This document shows positions 8,543 to 17,699 of a DNA stretch of 64,000 nucleotides, piece after piece. The notes beneath the pieces are model-generated. The model saw only the letters and a program-made list of their open reading frames with translations. It was not told where the DNA came from and did not search any database. Positions within the stretch are counted from its first letter, which is position 1, and the number at the start of each line of letters is the position of its first letter. Source of the stretch: CAXSEF01 sp964236695 (GTDB lineage Bacteria; Pseudomonadota; Alphaproteobacteria; Acetobacterales; Acetobacteraceae); assembly GCA_964236695.1 (NCBI GenBank), contig CAXSFU010000005.1, positions 1 to 64,000 on the forward strand, in the 5' to 3' direction. The translations under genes and the position numbers were made by a program.

Positions 8543-9786
8543 AGCAGGTGCGGCTCCGCCCTGAACCGGCACGGCGTGACCGGCAGACCCGGATCGACGC
8601 CGCGGTCCACCGGCGCGCGCGCCACCTGCGCATACACGTCCATGATCCGCCGCCCGACCGAGGCCCACGAGTACACCCGCCGGCACTCCTCCAGCCCCGA
8701 CGCCGCCAGCCGCCCGAGCAGCGCCCGGTCCGCGATCACCCGCCGCAGCGAGTCCGCCAGCCCCGCCACGTCGCCCGGCTCGCTCAGCAGGCCGTTCTCC
8801 CCATGGCGGAGGCAGTCCACCACGCCCACCGCACGGCACGACACGCACGCCAGCCCCGACGCCATTGCCTCCAGGATCGTGTTGGAGAACCCTTCCGCAT
8901 ACGTCGGCGACACGAACACGTCCGCCTGCCGGTACACCGCCGGCACGTCGTCGTACGCGACGTGCCCCGTCATCCGCACCCGCTCCGACAGCCCGAGCGC
9001 CACGATCCGCTCCGCCACCGCATCGAAGTCCGGCCCGATCCCCGAGTACACCAGCGAGAACGCAACCCCCTCGTCCGCCAGCACCCGCGCCGCCGCCAGC
9101 AGGTCCAGCGCGCCCTTCCGCGCGTCGACCCGCCCGTGGTACAGCAGCACCGGCGGCCCCGCGTCCCGCGCTGCCCCGAACCCCAGCGCCGGCGCCCGCC
9201 CCTCGGCCGGCGTGAACCGCCCGACGTCCACCGCCCCAGGCACGATCGTGAACCGCGCCGGATCGGTGCCCAGCCGCCCCTCGACCTCGTCGGCGAACGA
9301 GCGGCAGCCGATCAGCACCGCGCCCGCGTGGTCCAGCACCCGCGTCATCGCCAGCCGGTGCGTCTCGCAGCACGATCCCACCCAGTGCCCGTCGCCGCCC
9401 TGGATCGACACCACGCTCGGCACCCCCAGCAGGCGCGACGCCAGCAGCACCGCCCACCCCGTCGGATACCCGTACTGCGCGTGCAGCACGTCGAACGGCG
9501 CCCGCGCGTGCTCGCGCCGGATCGCTTCCACCATCGTCTCCACGTCGCGCTCGAAGTCGCCCGTGGTCTGCTCGCCGAGCTGCTCCAGCCCCACCACGCG
9601 CACCCCCGCCACCGGCGGCGGCGGCCCGCCGCCGTACACCGCGCGGCCGAACGCGTCCCCGCGATACTGGCTGATCATGGTGACCTCGTGCCCCGCGCCC
9701 GCCAGCTCGTGCAGCAGGTTGCGCGCGTACACGCTCATCCCCGAGATCGCGGGGAAGTAGCGACGGCTGACAAAACAGATCCTCAC
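8539..9786 (-). CDS. Glycosyltransferase family 4
   Basis: Retaining GT-B glycosyltransferase of about 415 residues. The N-terminus RICFVSRRYFPAISG is typical of GT4. The C-terminal domain has LLYHGRVDARKG and the nucleotide-sugar E-x7-E region around YAEGFSNTILEAMASG. The start codon is GTG, overlapping the isomerase stop by four bases. It probably transfers a sugar from a nucleotide donor to a small cytoplasmic acceptor made by this cluster. Its position immediately before a PIG-L deacetylase suggests GlcNAc transfer followed by deacetylation. The donor is inferred from context only. Confidence 0.82.
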   Translation of the reverse strand: MRICFVSRRYFPAISGMSVYARNLLHELAGAGHEVTMISQYRGDAFGRAVYGGGPPPPVAGVRVVGLEQLGEQTTGDFERDVETMVEAIRREHARAPFDVLHAQYGYPTGWAVLLASRLLGVPSVVSIQGGDGHWVGSCCETHRLAMTRVLDHAGAVLIGCRSFADEVEGRLGTDPARFTIVPGAVDVGRFTPAEGRAPALGFGAARDAGPPVLLYHGRVDARKGALDLLAAARVLADEGVAFSLVYSGIGPDFDAVAERIVALGLSERVRMTGHVAYDDVPAVYRQADVFVSPTYAEGFSNTILEAMASGLACVSCRAVGVVDCLRHGENGLLSEPGDVAGLADSLRRVIADRALLGRLAASGLEECRRVYSWASVGRRIMDVYAQVARAPVDRGVDPGLPVTPCRFRAEPHLL

Positions 9787-10679
9787 GCGCCTTCCTTCCC
9801 CGGCCTCCCGGCCGCACCCTCGCCGGGCTCCCGAGCCGCAGCGGCCGCAGGCGTCGCACTCTCCGGGAGGTGCCGCCGAAGCCAGGCCAGAGACTGCGGG
9901 ACCATTGTGTCAGCCCGATGGCTCTCCCTCGACAGCTCCACGCACACCAGCCCGGCGAACCCCACCTCGCCCAGCGCCCCCAGCACGCCCGGCACGTCCA
10001 TGTCCCCCTCGCCGAACGGCAGGTGCACGTGCACGCCCCGCGCCATGTCCTCGATCGACACCGTCCCCAGGCGCCCCGCCCAGCGCCGCACCGCCGCCGC
10101 CGGCTCGATCTCCCCCGTCACCACGCAGTGCCCGGTGTCCAGCGCCAGCCGCAGCCCCTCGACCGCCAGCGCCTCCCACTCGAACCCCGTCTCGATCGCC
10201 ATCCCCGGCTCCGGCTCCAGCGCCGCCACCGTCCCCAGCCGCGAAGCCCGCCGCACGACCTCCGCAGCCCCCTCCGACACCCACGCCCGCGCCTGCACGG
10301 CATCGACCCCCGGCTTCGGCACGCCCCCCCAGAAGCTCATCGCCTCCGCCCCGCATTCGGACGCCACCTCCAGCGCCCGCGTGAGGAACTCCACCCGCCG
10401 CGCCCGCCCTTCGGCAGAGGCGCTCACCAGCGTCGGCTCGTGCTTCTGCCTCGGGTCGAGCAGGAACCGCGCCCCCGTCTCCACCACGCACCCCAGCCCC
10501 AGCGCCCGCAGCCGCGCCGCCACCCGCGCCAGCTCCGCCCGGAACCCGTCCGCGAACGGGTCGAGGTGGTGGATGTCCAGCGTCAGCGCCACGCCGTCGT
10601 AGCCGCTGTCCGCGATCAGCCCGAGCGCGTCGTCCAGGCGGTGGTGCGCGCAGCCGTTGGTGTTGAAGGCGAACCTCAT
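9783..10679 (-). CDS. Sugar phosphate isomerase/epimerase, xylose-isomerase-like TIM barrel
   Basis: AP-endonuclease-2/xylose-isomerase-like TIM barrel of about 298 residues from the ATG at 10679. Visible family features are RFAFNTNGCAHH at the start, an EPEPGM metal-site segment, LALDTGHC, and VCVELSRESH near the end. Members interconvert or epimerise sugars and cyclitols (for example IolE, IolI). The exact substrate cannot be read from sequence. It is the first gene of the tightly overlapping set isomerase-GT4-PIG-L-GT2. The C-terminal 30 residues are Ala/Gly/Pro-rich. Family A copy 4 separates it from the upstream YcaO gene. Confidence 0.78.
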   Translation of the reverse strand: MRFAFNTNGCAHHRLDDALGLIADSGYDGVALTLDIHHLDPFADGFRAELARVAARLRALGLGCVVETGARFLLDPRQKHEPTLVSASAEGRARRVEFLTRALEVASECGAEAMSFWGGVPKPGVDAVQARAWVSEGAAEVVRRASRLGTVAALEPEPGMAIETGFEWEALAVEGLRLALDTGHCVVTGEIEPAAAVRRWAGRLGTVSIEDMARGVHVHLPFGEGDMDVPGVLGALGEVGFAGLVCVELSRESHRADTMVPQSLAWLRRHLPESATPAAAAAREPGEGAAGRPGKEGA

Positions 10680-10698
10680 CGCACCGCCCCGGAAGAAG

Positions 10699-10822
10699 AA
10701 AGGCCAGGGCTCTGCCCTGGACCCGCCAGGGGCAGCGCCCCTGGACCTGCCCATGAAAGACAGGAGGCCGGTCCAGGGCGGCTCGCCCTGGCGGGGTCCA
10801 GGGGCAGAGCCCCTGGCCTTGC
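10699..10822. repeat. Family A repeat, copy 4
   Basis: Lies between the YcaO stop (nine bases away) and the isomerase start. Arms are CCAGGGC-TCT-GCCCTGG on the left and CCAGGGGC-AGA-GCCCCTGG on the right, with the internal hairpin CCAGGGGC-AGC-GCCCCTGG. Confidence 0.85.
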
Positions 10823-10830
10823 TGCCTTCC

Positions 10831-12342
10831 TCAAGCCGCCTCCATCGCGATCGGCGCCGAATGCGCTTCCGGCTCCCGATACAGCGGATAAAGCCCGCCG
10901 ACGATCCGGTCCACCTCTGCAACATCCAGCCATGGCGCCCCGCCCAGCCGCTCCGCCGCGCCCTTCGGCAGCCGCACCGGCTGCGCCCCCGCCGGCCCCG
11001 GCCCGAACCCCACCAGCGGCGAGCCCCGCGCCAGCAGCTTCGCCACCCCCCGCTCGCCGATGCGATGGTAGCTCATCGTCTCGACCTCCAGCCCGGGCAC
11101 CACGACCTTGACCACGTGCACCCCCGGGTGCCCCGGCGGCGACCAGTCGAGCACCAGAACCTCCATCCCCGCCGCCGCCAGCCTGCGGTGCAGCTCCTCC
11201 ACCAGCCCGGTGCCCGACATCGCCCCGTCCCACTCCGGCAGCGTGTCGAACCGTCGCGTCGTCGCCTGCCGGAGCACGCTCCCCGCGATCCGCCCGCGCA
11301 GCGCCGCGGCGTCGAGCCCGAGCCACTCGCGCATCGCAGCCATCGTCCGCCCTTCCTCGCCGGCCAGGGTGTGGCGCGCCCGGTAGCTGTCCAGGTACCC
11401 CGCCGGCGCCACGCCGCCCACCCGCCCGAGCGGCCCGTGGCTGAACGTCTTCCTCGCCCGCGCCGCCGCGAACTCCAGGATCGCCTTGCGCAGCGCGTGC
11501 TCGCGATCCAGCGACGCCGCTTCCCCCGCCGCCGTCACCATCAGCGGGAACGCCGCGCCCTCGGGCTGGTCCCCCACGCAGTACACGTTGCAGATTCCGA
11601 ACTCGTCGGACGCGAACTTCGGCAGCACGTCGATGCCCAGCCCACGCAGCCGCGCCAGCAGCGCCCGCGTCCTCGGGTCGCGCGGATAGGTGTCCTCTCC
11701 CTCGTCGCCGTCGAAGTCCAGCACGATCCCCCGGTCCATTGCCCGGAACCCGAGCCCGTTGCCGTCCCTCTGGAACAGCTCGCACAGCCCGTGCCCCACC
11801 GCGAAATCCAGCGTCGGCCCCGCCCCGAGCCCGTTGGTGATCGGACTGGTGAACGCCACGTACCCCTCGCTCAGATCCCCGTACGAGCACGCCGCGATGT
11901 CGATCGGCACCCACACCGCCGCCCCGTCCGGCCAGCGCCGCGCCGCCACCCACTCCAGCTCCGTCTCCCCGTCGACCTCGCACCCCGCCGGCAGGCACAG
12001 CGTCAGCGGGTCCGCGACCGCCCTCTCGCCCAGCGCCCGCGACAACGAGGCAAAGCTCCCCCGCCGGCGCTCCATTCGCCAGATGCCCGCCGCCGAGTGC
12101 ACCGCCTCCGCCAGCTCCCCCGTGGTGCCGACGATCGCCTCGTCGTCCGTGCTGCCGTACCCCACCCCGTGCGGCGCCACCCCAACCCAGCTCCGCGCGC
12201 CCGCGTCGTGGAAGATCGCGTTCCAGCAGGGGATGCCGGTGACGTCGAGCCCGGCCAGCGGGAACAGCTCGACCTGCCCCTCCGGCATCGAGTCCACGTA
12301 GGCGCGTGCCGCAGGCGGCAGGGCAGGGAGGGTCATGGGCAT
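10831..12342 (-). CDS. YcaO-domain protein
   Basis: YcaO superfamily, about 503 residues. The YcaO core lies roughly in residues 60-400, with GVGYGSTDDEAI, EAVHSAAG, the VWVPID strand and ITNGLGAG. Characterised YcaO enzymes use ATP to activate a backbone amide, forming azolines, thioamides or amidines; some are beta-methylthiolation factors. No TfuA, SagB-like dehydrogenase, E1-like partner or obvious precursor peptide lies beside it. Start choice: ATG at 12342 or 12336, both reasonable. Flanked on both sides by family A repeats and embedded among sugar/cyclitol genes on the same strand, which is an uncommon context for YcaO. Confidence 0.78.
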   Translation of the reverse strand: MPMTLPALPPAARAYVDSMPEGQVELFPLAGLDVTGIPCWNAIFHDAGARSWVGVAPHGVGYGSTDDEAIVGTTGELAEAVHSAAGIWRMERRRGSFASLSRALGERAVADPLTLCLPAGCEVDGETELEWVAARRWPDGAAVWVPIDIAACSYGDLSEGYVAFTSPITNGLGAGPTLDFAVGHGLCELFQRDGNGLGFRAMDRGIVLDFDGDEGEDTYPRDPRTRALLARLRGLGIDVLPKFASDEFGICNVYCVGDQPEGAAFPLMVTAAGEAASLDREHALRKAILEFAAARARKTFSHGPLGRVGGVAPAGYLDSYRARHTLAGEEGRTMAAMREWLGLDAAALRGRIAGSVLRQATTRRFDTLPEWDGAMSGTGLVEELHRRLAAAGMEVLVLDWSPPGHPGVHVVKVVVPGLEVETMSYHRIGERGVAKLLARGSPLVGFGPGPAGAQPVRLPKGAAERLGGAPWLDVAEVDRIVGGLYPLYREPEAHSAPIAMEAA

Positions 12343-12361
12343 CGTCCGGAAGAAAGGAAGA

Positions 12362-12506
12362 CAAGGCCAGGGCTCTGCCCTGGACCCGGCAAAGCCGGGG
12401 CCTTTGCAATCCACTTGAAAGAAATGGCACGGGCAGCCCAAACCATGTGCGCCGGGTCCAGGGGCGGCTCGCTCCTGGCGGGTCCAGGGCAGCGCCCTGG
12501 CCTTGC
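12362..12506. repeat. Family A repeat, copy 5
   Basis: Fills the gap between the Gfo/Idh stop (six bases away) and the YcaO start. CAAGGC...CCTTGC ends; left hairpin CCAGGGC-TCT-GCCCTGG, right hairpin CCAGGGC-AGC-GCCCTGG. The centre differs from other copies and is longer. Confidence 0.85.
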
Positions 12507-12511
12507 TCCAC

Positions 12512-13528
12512 TCACGCCAGCACCATTGCCTGCGCCTTCGCCAGCAGCCCCATCGTGTGCAGGTCATGCTCCGGCGTGAACGGAAACGCTTCCCCCGCCA
12601 GCACGCAGCCCGCGAACGCTTCCACTTGGTTCAGGAACGGCGACCGCCCCGCCCCCGGCACCGCAACCTCGCGCGCCACCCCGTCCGCCGCGCCGGTGAG
12701 CCACAGCGAACCCCCCGCGACCTGCCCCATGGTGTCCACCGCCACGATCTGCCCGCCGTCGCCCACCACCTCCAGCCGCCGCCTCGGCAGCGTCTCCGGG
12801 CAGTTGTATGCGACATGCATCTGCAGCAGCACGCCCCCCGCCGAGCGCGCCATCAGCAGCGCCCCGTCCTCCACCGCCCCTTGCTCCACCGCATAGCGGT
12901 GCACCCGCGCCTGCCCGAGCGCCGCGACGTCGCCGATCCGCTCCCCCAGGATCATCGCCGCCAGATCCAGCCCGTGCGGCGCCAGGTCGAACAGCGCGCC
13001 CCCGCCCGCCCGCGCCCGGTCCACCCGCCAGTTGTCCGCCGCCCACCCGTCCCCCACCCAGCAGGCATAGACGATCCGCACTGCCACCGGCTTCCCGACC
13101 GCGCCGTCGGCCACCAGCCGCGCCAGATGCACGTGCGCCGCATGGAACCGCTGGTCGAACGCCGTCGCGTACGCCACCCCCGCCGCCGCGCACGCCGCCA
13201 CCATCGCCTCCGCGTCCGCCAGCGTCGTGGCCATCGGCTTCTCGCACAGCACCGCCAGCCCGGCCGCCGCCGACGCCTCCACCAGCGCCCGATGCGCGTC
13301 GTTCGGGCTCGCCACGTACACCGCGCCCAGCCCCGGCGTCCCCAGGAACGCCGCCAGCGACCCGTGGCACGCCACCCCCGGCAGCGCCGCCCGCGCCTGC
13401 GCCCGCGACCCTTCCGACGGGTCGTACACCGACAGCAGCGCCCCGTTCGACGACTCCCCGATCGCCGGCGCCACGTAGTCGCGCGCCACCCAGCCGCACC
13501 CGGCAATGCCCCAGCCCAGCCGTGTCAC
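12512..13528 (-). CDS. Gfo/Idh/MocA family oxidoreductase
   Basis: NAD(P)-dependent sugar/cyclitol dehydrogenase family, about 338 residues. Rossmann motif GIAGCGWVARDY at the N-terminus, the family signature CEKPMATT near residue 95, and an active-site-like segment FDLAPHGLDLA, with an expected catalytic His. The start is set by a GGAGGT ribosome site eight bases before the GTG at 13528; the longer open frame back to 13579 runs into a repeat. inositol 2-dehydrogenase (IolG) belongs to this family, and an inositol phosphate synthase lies 2.7 kb upstream in the same direction, so a cyclitol substrate is plausible but unproven. Confidence 0.82.
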   Translation of the reverse strand: MTRLGWGIAGCGWVARDYVAPAIGESSNGALLSVYDPSEGSRAQARAALPGVACHGSLAAFLGTPGLGAVYVASPNDAHRALVEASAAAGLAVLCEKPMATTLADAEAMVAACAAAGVAYATAFDQRFHAAHVHLARLVADGAVGKPVAVRIVYACWVGDGWAADNWRVDRARAGGGALFDLAPHGLDLAAMILGERIGDVAALGQARVHRYAVEQGAVEDGALLMARSAGGVLLQMHVAYNCPETLPRRRLEVVGDGGQIVAVDTMGQVAGGSLWLTGAADGVAREVAVPGAGRSPFLNQVEAFAGCVLAGEAFPFTPEHDLHTMGLLAKAQAMVLA

Positions 13529-13550
13529 GCCGCACCTCCGACGAAGCAAG

Positions 13551-13728
13551 CAAGGCTGGGCTCTCCCTCCGGTGCCCATTCCAATGGCCCAAGCGGGCCA
13601 TCGGAACCTTCGGGCACCTCCGCCCAGACCCGCAAAGGGCCGTGAGGCCCTTTGATCCCTTGACTTAAGAATTGGATTCTCAAGGCAATCGCCTTGAGCG
13701 GGGTCCAGGGGCAGAGCCCCTGGCCTTC
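13551..13728. repeat. Family A repeat, copy 6 (extended)
   Basis: Longest copy, between the methyltransferase stop and the Gfo/Idh start. It carries an extra hairpin inside the left arm: GGTGCCC...GGGCACC enclosing ATGGCCC-AAGC-GGGCCAT. Copy 12 has ACGATCC-AGGC-GGATCGT at the same place, a matched change in both strands. The rest is AAAGGGCC-GTGA-GGCCCTTT, CTTAAG centre and CCAGGGGC-AGA-GCCCCTGG. Confidence 0.85.
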
Positions 13729-13741
13729 CTTCGCCCCAGGC

Positions 13742-14962
13742 TCACCACCGCTCAGGCAGGTCCAGCAGCTCCCGCCGCCGCACCATCGCCCCGACGCTGG
13801 CCTCGCCCGCCACCGCCCGCTCCGGCGCCACGCTCACGCCCGGATACGTCGCCAGCCCCGCGTACTCCGCCTCGTAGCGCGCCGACGGCCAAGCGACCCG
13901 CGCCACCCCGTCCGCGCCCGCCTGGTACAGCGGGTTGCGCCGCACCGCTTGCCCGTCCGCCGGCACCGCCAGCCCGCCGCGCACCGCCCGCGGCGCGTCG
14001 CCCGCCGCCACCCCCGCCGCCAGCGCCACCGCCGCCGCCCCGCGCAACGCGCCGGCCTCGGCAGGGCAGGGAGCGCGCGCCTCGACCAGCGCGGCCGTCA
14101 GCTCGCGGTCGTCATATAGCCGCGCATGCCCGAACAGCGCCGCATACCCCTCGGGCAGCAGCGGCGCGCCGTGCGACAGGTTGTCCACCGCCGCGTTGTG
14201 CGCGTGCCCGACCAGCACCCGCCCCGGCCCCGCGACGCGCAGCATCTCCGCCGCCACATGCCCCTTCTCCGGCAGGAAATACAGCGCGTCATGGCAGAAC
14301 ACGAGCCCCGCCGACGCATCCGCCAGCGGCCATGCCCGCTCCGCGTCGAAGCACACGAGCCGCGCCCCGGGCGACACGAAATGCCGCGCCAGCCACAGCT
14401 TGGCGAACACCAGGTCGCCGCCCACCACCTCGGCCACGCCATCGCAGCGCCCGAACTCGCGCAGGAAATGCCCCGCCCCGCACGCCAGCTCCACCACCAC
14501 CGCCGGCCGGTGCCAGTGCGCTTCCGCCAGCGCCAGCCCGGACAGGAACGTCGGGTCCGACCAGCGGTGCGCGAAATACGTCGCCACCGGCCCGAACGCC
14601 AGCAGCCCCATCGCCTCGCGGAACCCCAGCGTCGCCCGTCCGCGCACCACGGCACGCCGCGACGCCTCGCCCGGCGGCGGCGTCGACGCCCAGCCGTCCT
14701 GGTCCGCCAGCAGCACGACCGCCGCCCCCTCGGCGTTCCCCGCGTCCAGCGCCGCCAGCGCCGCGTCCGCCAGCACCCGCCGGTCCGCGCGCAGGAACGC
14801 GATCCCGTCCACCACCGGCCAGCGCTCGCCCGCCGCGTGCAGGTCGTGCGCCCCGGCCAGCAGCGCCGTCCCCGACACCGGGCTGCGCAACTCCCCGTCC
14901 CCCCAGGGCCGCCCCGCCACCGTCACCGCCGCCCCGCCGCCCGCCTGCACCGGAACGCTCAT
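13742..14962 (-). CDS. Class I SAM-dependent methyltransferase with Trm112-like N-terminus
   Basis: About 406 residues. The first 60 residues (LRSPVSGTAL ... WPVVDGIAFLR) resemble the short Trm112-like domain often fused to methyltransferases. The methyltransferase core follows with motif I VVELACGAGHF near residue 145 and a later LVFCHDALYFLP segment. The C-terminal third is less conserved and may bind the acceptor. The ATG at 14962 overlaps the upstream HD-like gene's stop (ATGA), so the two are probably co-translated. Substrate unknown; by context it could O- or N-methylate the cluster's product or an intermediate. Confidence 0.78.
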   Translation of the reverse strand: MSVPVQAGGGAAVTVAGRPWGDGELRSPVSGTALLAGAHDLHAAGERWPVVDGIAFLRADRRVLADAALAALDAGNAEGAAVVLLADQDGWASTPPPGEASRRAVVRGRATLGFREAMGLLAFGPVATYFAHRWSDPTFLSGLALAEAHWHRPAVVVELACGAGHFLREFGRCDGVAEVVGGDLVFAKLWLARHFVSPGARLVCFDAERAWPLADASAGLVFCHDALYFLPEKGHVAAEMLRVAGPGRVLVGHAHNAAVDNLSHGAPLLPEGYAALFGHARLYDDRELTAALVEARAPCPAEAGALRGAAAVALAAGVAAGDAPRAVRGGLAVPADGQAVRRNPLYQAGADGVARVAWPSARYEAEYAGLATYPGVSVAPERAVAGEASVGAMVRRRELLDLPERW

Positions 14963-16182
14963 CGCCCGCCCAGCGGCCCCGCGCCCCCGGACGCCACGTC
15001 CCCAGAGGGCGCATCCCCGTCGTCGATCACCGCATCGACCACCGCGTCGCCGACGTCGAACGCCCCGCGCGCCCCGGCGCTGGCGGGTGGGTGCCCCACG
15101 TCCGGCCTCGCCGGCCCCGCCTCCTCCATCAGCCCCGCCTCGCGCATCACCCCGTGGTGGAACTGCTGCAGCGGCCCGGCGTGCACCAGCTCCATCTCGC
15201 CCAGCGCCTGCTGCGTGGTGAATCCCGCGACACCGGCAAAATGCCGCATCTCCATGATCCGGTCGATCACGTCGGCCGCGTTGAACGCGCGCCCTTCCGC
15301 CGTGTCCGCACCCCCCGCCGCCCGCATCGCCTCCTGCACCGCCAGGCCGAGCGCGCGCGGCATCGCCTCGACCGTGGTCTCGAACAGCCGCTGCATCGCC
15401 GGCTGCAGGTAGCCGCCAAGGAGCATCTCGCCGGCGAACCCCGAGTCCGGCATCACCGCGTTGTGCAGGTGGTGCGCCAACCCGGCAAGGAACGGCACCG
15501 CCGGCCGCGCCCCATAGTGCCCCGCCAGCACCACGCCGAGCACCGCCACCACCAGGCAGTGGTCGCCATGTCCTTCCTGCGGCTCCAGGATGATGCGCAC
15601 CTTGCCGGGGCAGGTGGCGCCCGCCCGCGGCTGACGGATCAGCGACTCCACGAAGCCCGGCACCACCCCCGCCGTCGGGATCGGCTCGCCGACGCGCGCC
15701 CGCAGCCCAGCGCGCAACGCGCCCGGCACCGGCGCCGCCACCTCGTCGAACGAGGCCACCAGGATGTCGCCGATCGCATGTGCCGGAATGCCCAGGCGCG
15801 ACAGCAGCGCGCTGTCCATCGCCCCCATGCGCAGCGCCGCCAGCGCGTCGGCCGTCGTCGCCAGCGCCACCTCGCCGATGTCCTGGCCGAGCAGCACCGC
15901 CTCCCAAGCCCTGCGGAACAGCCGCGTCGCCACGCTGTCCGCCGACTGTGCGTCGCGCACCCGCTTCAGCGTCGCCAGCTCCGCGGCCAGCCCGGCGAGC
16001 GCGCCCAGCGCCCCGCCGGCCTGCGTTGCCTCCGCGCCCGCCCGCCCGGGCGTGACGAACGGCGGACCGCCAGCCCCGGGCCCACCCGCCGCCGGCCCGT
16101 CCGCGGTCCACCAGCCGGCCGCCGGCTCCAGCGCCGCTGGCAGCCCCAGGGGCGGCCACGCCGGCGGCCGCGACGCGCTCAC
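14959..16182 (-). CDS. Conserved protein with degenerate HD-like helical domain
   Basis: Not firmly recognised. About 407 residues from a GTG preceded by GGGGGAGAG. Residues about 200-260 hold GHGDHCLVV and then LAGLAHHLHNAVMPDSG. The spacing resembles the first His and the HD pair of HD-fold hydrolases and oxygenases, but the key HD reads HH. If it is an HD protein, its metal site is altered. The first 50 and last 50 residues are Ala/Gly/Pro-rich. It sits ten bases after inositol phosphate synthase and overlaps the methyltransferase start, so it belongs to the same transcription unit. Some HD-fold enzymes, such as myo-inositol oxygenase, act on inositol, but I do not see enough to assign that. 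Confidence 0.5.
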   Translation of the reverse strand: MSASRPPAWPPLGLPAALEPAAGWWTADGPAAGGPGAGGPPFVTPGRAGAEATQAGGALGALAGLAAELATLKRVRDAQSADSVATRLFRRAWEAVLLGQDIGEVALATTADALAALRMGAMDSALLSRLGIPAHAIGDILVASFDEVAAPVPGALRAGLRARVGEPIPTAGVVPGFVESLIRQPRAGATCPGKVRIILEPQEGHGDHCLVVAVLGVVLAGHYGARPAVPFLAGLAHHLHNAVMPDSGFAGEMLLGGYLQPAMQRLFETTVEAMPRALGLAVQEAMRAAGGADTAEGRAFNAADVIDRIMEMRHFAGVAGFTTQQALGEMELVHAGPLQQFHHGVMREAGLMEEAGPARPDVGHPPASAGARGAFDVGDAVVDAVIDDGDAPSGDVASGGAGPLGGR

Positions 16183-16192
16183 CTCTCCCCCT

Positions 16193-17398
16193 TCAGGCGG
16201 CGGCGAGCCAGTCCAGCAGCACCTGCTGCTGCACCGGAAACGAGTGCTCCTCGCGCTTGCCCGCTTCCGTCATCGGCGCCTTGAAGAAGATGCCGAGCTG
16301 CTCCTGCACCCCGCCGTCCCCGCGCTTGTTGGCCAGGTCGAGCACGCGCGCGATCTCGATCACCAGCGGCGCCGCCAGGATGCTGTCGCGGCACAGGAAG
16401 TTCAGCTTGATCTGCATCTTCTGGCCAAGGAAGCCGACGATGTCGATGTTGTCCCAGGCCTCCTTGTTGTCGCCGCGCGGCCGGTAGTACTGGATGTTCA
16501 CCACGTGGTCCTCGACCGGATAGCCGAGGATGTTGTCGAGCACAGAGCCCTTGGTGTTCAGCTTGCTCTGCAGGCTGTCCGGGTTCTCCAGCGCCTGGCC
16601 GTCGCGGTTGCCCAGGATGTTGGTGGAGAACCAGCCCTCGACGAACAGGCTGCGCGCCCGGAACGCCGGCGCCAGCACCGTCTTGAGGAAGGTCTGCCCG
16701 GTCTTGCCGTCCTTGCCCGCCACCGGGACGTTGCGCGCCTCGGCCAGCGCCACCAGCGCCGGGATGTCCGCCGCCAGGCTCGGCGTGAAGTTGCCGTACG
16801 GCACGCCCTCGGTGATCGCCGCATAGGCGTAGAGCATCGCCGGGCTGATCGAGGCATGGTTGTCGTCGAGCCCGCGCTCGAACGAGGCCGGGTCGACCAG
16901 CGGCGAGATGTCGGACGGCCAGCGCTCGACGGAGGCGAGGTTGATCACCACCACGTCCTCGACGCCGCTGCCCTCCCTGTAGCGCCGGATGTCCTCGCGG
17001 ATGCGCTCGACCGCCTTGCGGTGGCTGCCGGCGACCACCTTGTTCGCCCCGTCCACGTTGGCGCAGAAATCCACGCTGCCCACCGCCGGCCACGGCCGCA
17101 GCCGCGACAGCGGCTCGGACACCAGCTCCGCCTGGTCGCGCTCCAGCACGTGGTGCCCGGCCGCCGCGGTGCTCAGGTCGTCGCCGTTGAGATCCCAGCC
17201 GGCGAACTCGATGTTGCGGTACGCCGCCAGCCCCTGCGCGTCCGACGACGCGAGCGGCAGCCCGGCGAAGTCGTTGGAGCCGCGCCGGATCATCTCGATG
17301 CCGGCCACGGCAGTGGTCGCGACCGCACCGCCGAGCCCCACGATCAGGACGCCGAGACGGCGCCCGGTGCCCGTGCTGCCCGGATTTGTATCTGGCAT
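16193..17398 (-). CDS. ino1: Inositol-3-phosphate synthase
   Basis: Converts glucose-6-phosphate to myo-inositol-3-phosphate (also called 1L-myo-inositol-1-phosphate) with NAD as a recycled cofactor. About 401 residues from the ATG at 17398. The N-terminal NAD site reads VGLGGAVATTAVAG, followed by NGDDLSTAA, and the family hallmark GKDGKTGQTFLKT lies near residue 235, with the catalytic segment CRDSILAAPL further on. Inositol synthesis is uncommon in bacteria outside Actinobacteria and some alphaproteobacteria, so a dedicated copy at the head of this minus-strand unit suggests the cluster consumes inositol phosphate. The frame is open upstream to 17806 but that portion has no similarity. Confidence 0.88.
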   Translation of the reverse strand: MPDTNPGSTGTGRRLGVLIVGLGGAVATTAVAGIEMIRRGSNDFAGLPLASSDAQGLAAYRNIEFAGWDLNGDDLSTAAAGHHVLERDQAELVSEPLSRLRPWPAVGSVDFCANVDGANKVVAGSHRKAVERIREDIRRYREGSGVEDVVVINLASVERWPSDISPLVDPASFERGLDDNHASISPAMLYAYAAITEGVPYGNFTPSLAADIPALVALAEARNVPVAGKDGKTGQTFLKTVLAPAFRARSLFVEGWFSTNILGNRDGQALENPDSLQSKLNTKGSVLDNILGYPVEDHVVNIQYYRPRGDNKEAWDNIDIVGFLGQKMQIKLNFLCRDSILAAPLVIEIARVLDLANKRGDGGVQEQLGIFFKAPMTEAGKREEHSFPVQQQVLLDWLAAA

Positions 17399-17699
17399 TC
17401 GTCCCTGTCCCTGCTCGCCCGCGCGCCAACCGCCGCGGCTTCGACCGCGGTACATAGTCCCCCCGCCGGACCTGGAAAGAACATTTGTGACCCCGCGGAT
17501 GCCGCGACGCCGCCCGCGGCCTGTCATCCATGCGTCTGGGTGCGGTCTGCACTGTGCGCCGCGCGGAGGAGGCTGCCGCCGCGGCGCATCCCTCCGCACC
17601 GTCCGCCGCGCCGCAATCACCGTCCGCAAGAGCGTATCGCGTGCTGCCCGCGCCGCGCCCGCCCGGCCGGGCCGCCCGCCGCCCCGCCTTGCCCGCCGC
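17399..17699. other. Gap between ino1 and the radical SAM gene
   Basis: About 300 bases with no supported gene. The part nearest ino1 (17461-17500) contains an AT-richer patch, AAAGAACATTTGTGA, which could hold the ino1 promoter on the minus strand, but no clear -35/-10 pair was found. The remainder is very GC-rich. Confidence 0.4.

Noticed and set aside
10657..12579. 640-codon plus-strand frame opposite the YcaO gene
   Set aside because: Arg/Pro/His-rich shadow of YcaO; no start signal and no similarity.
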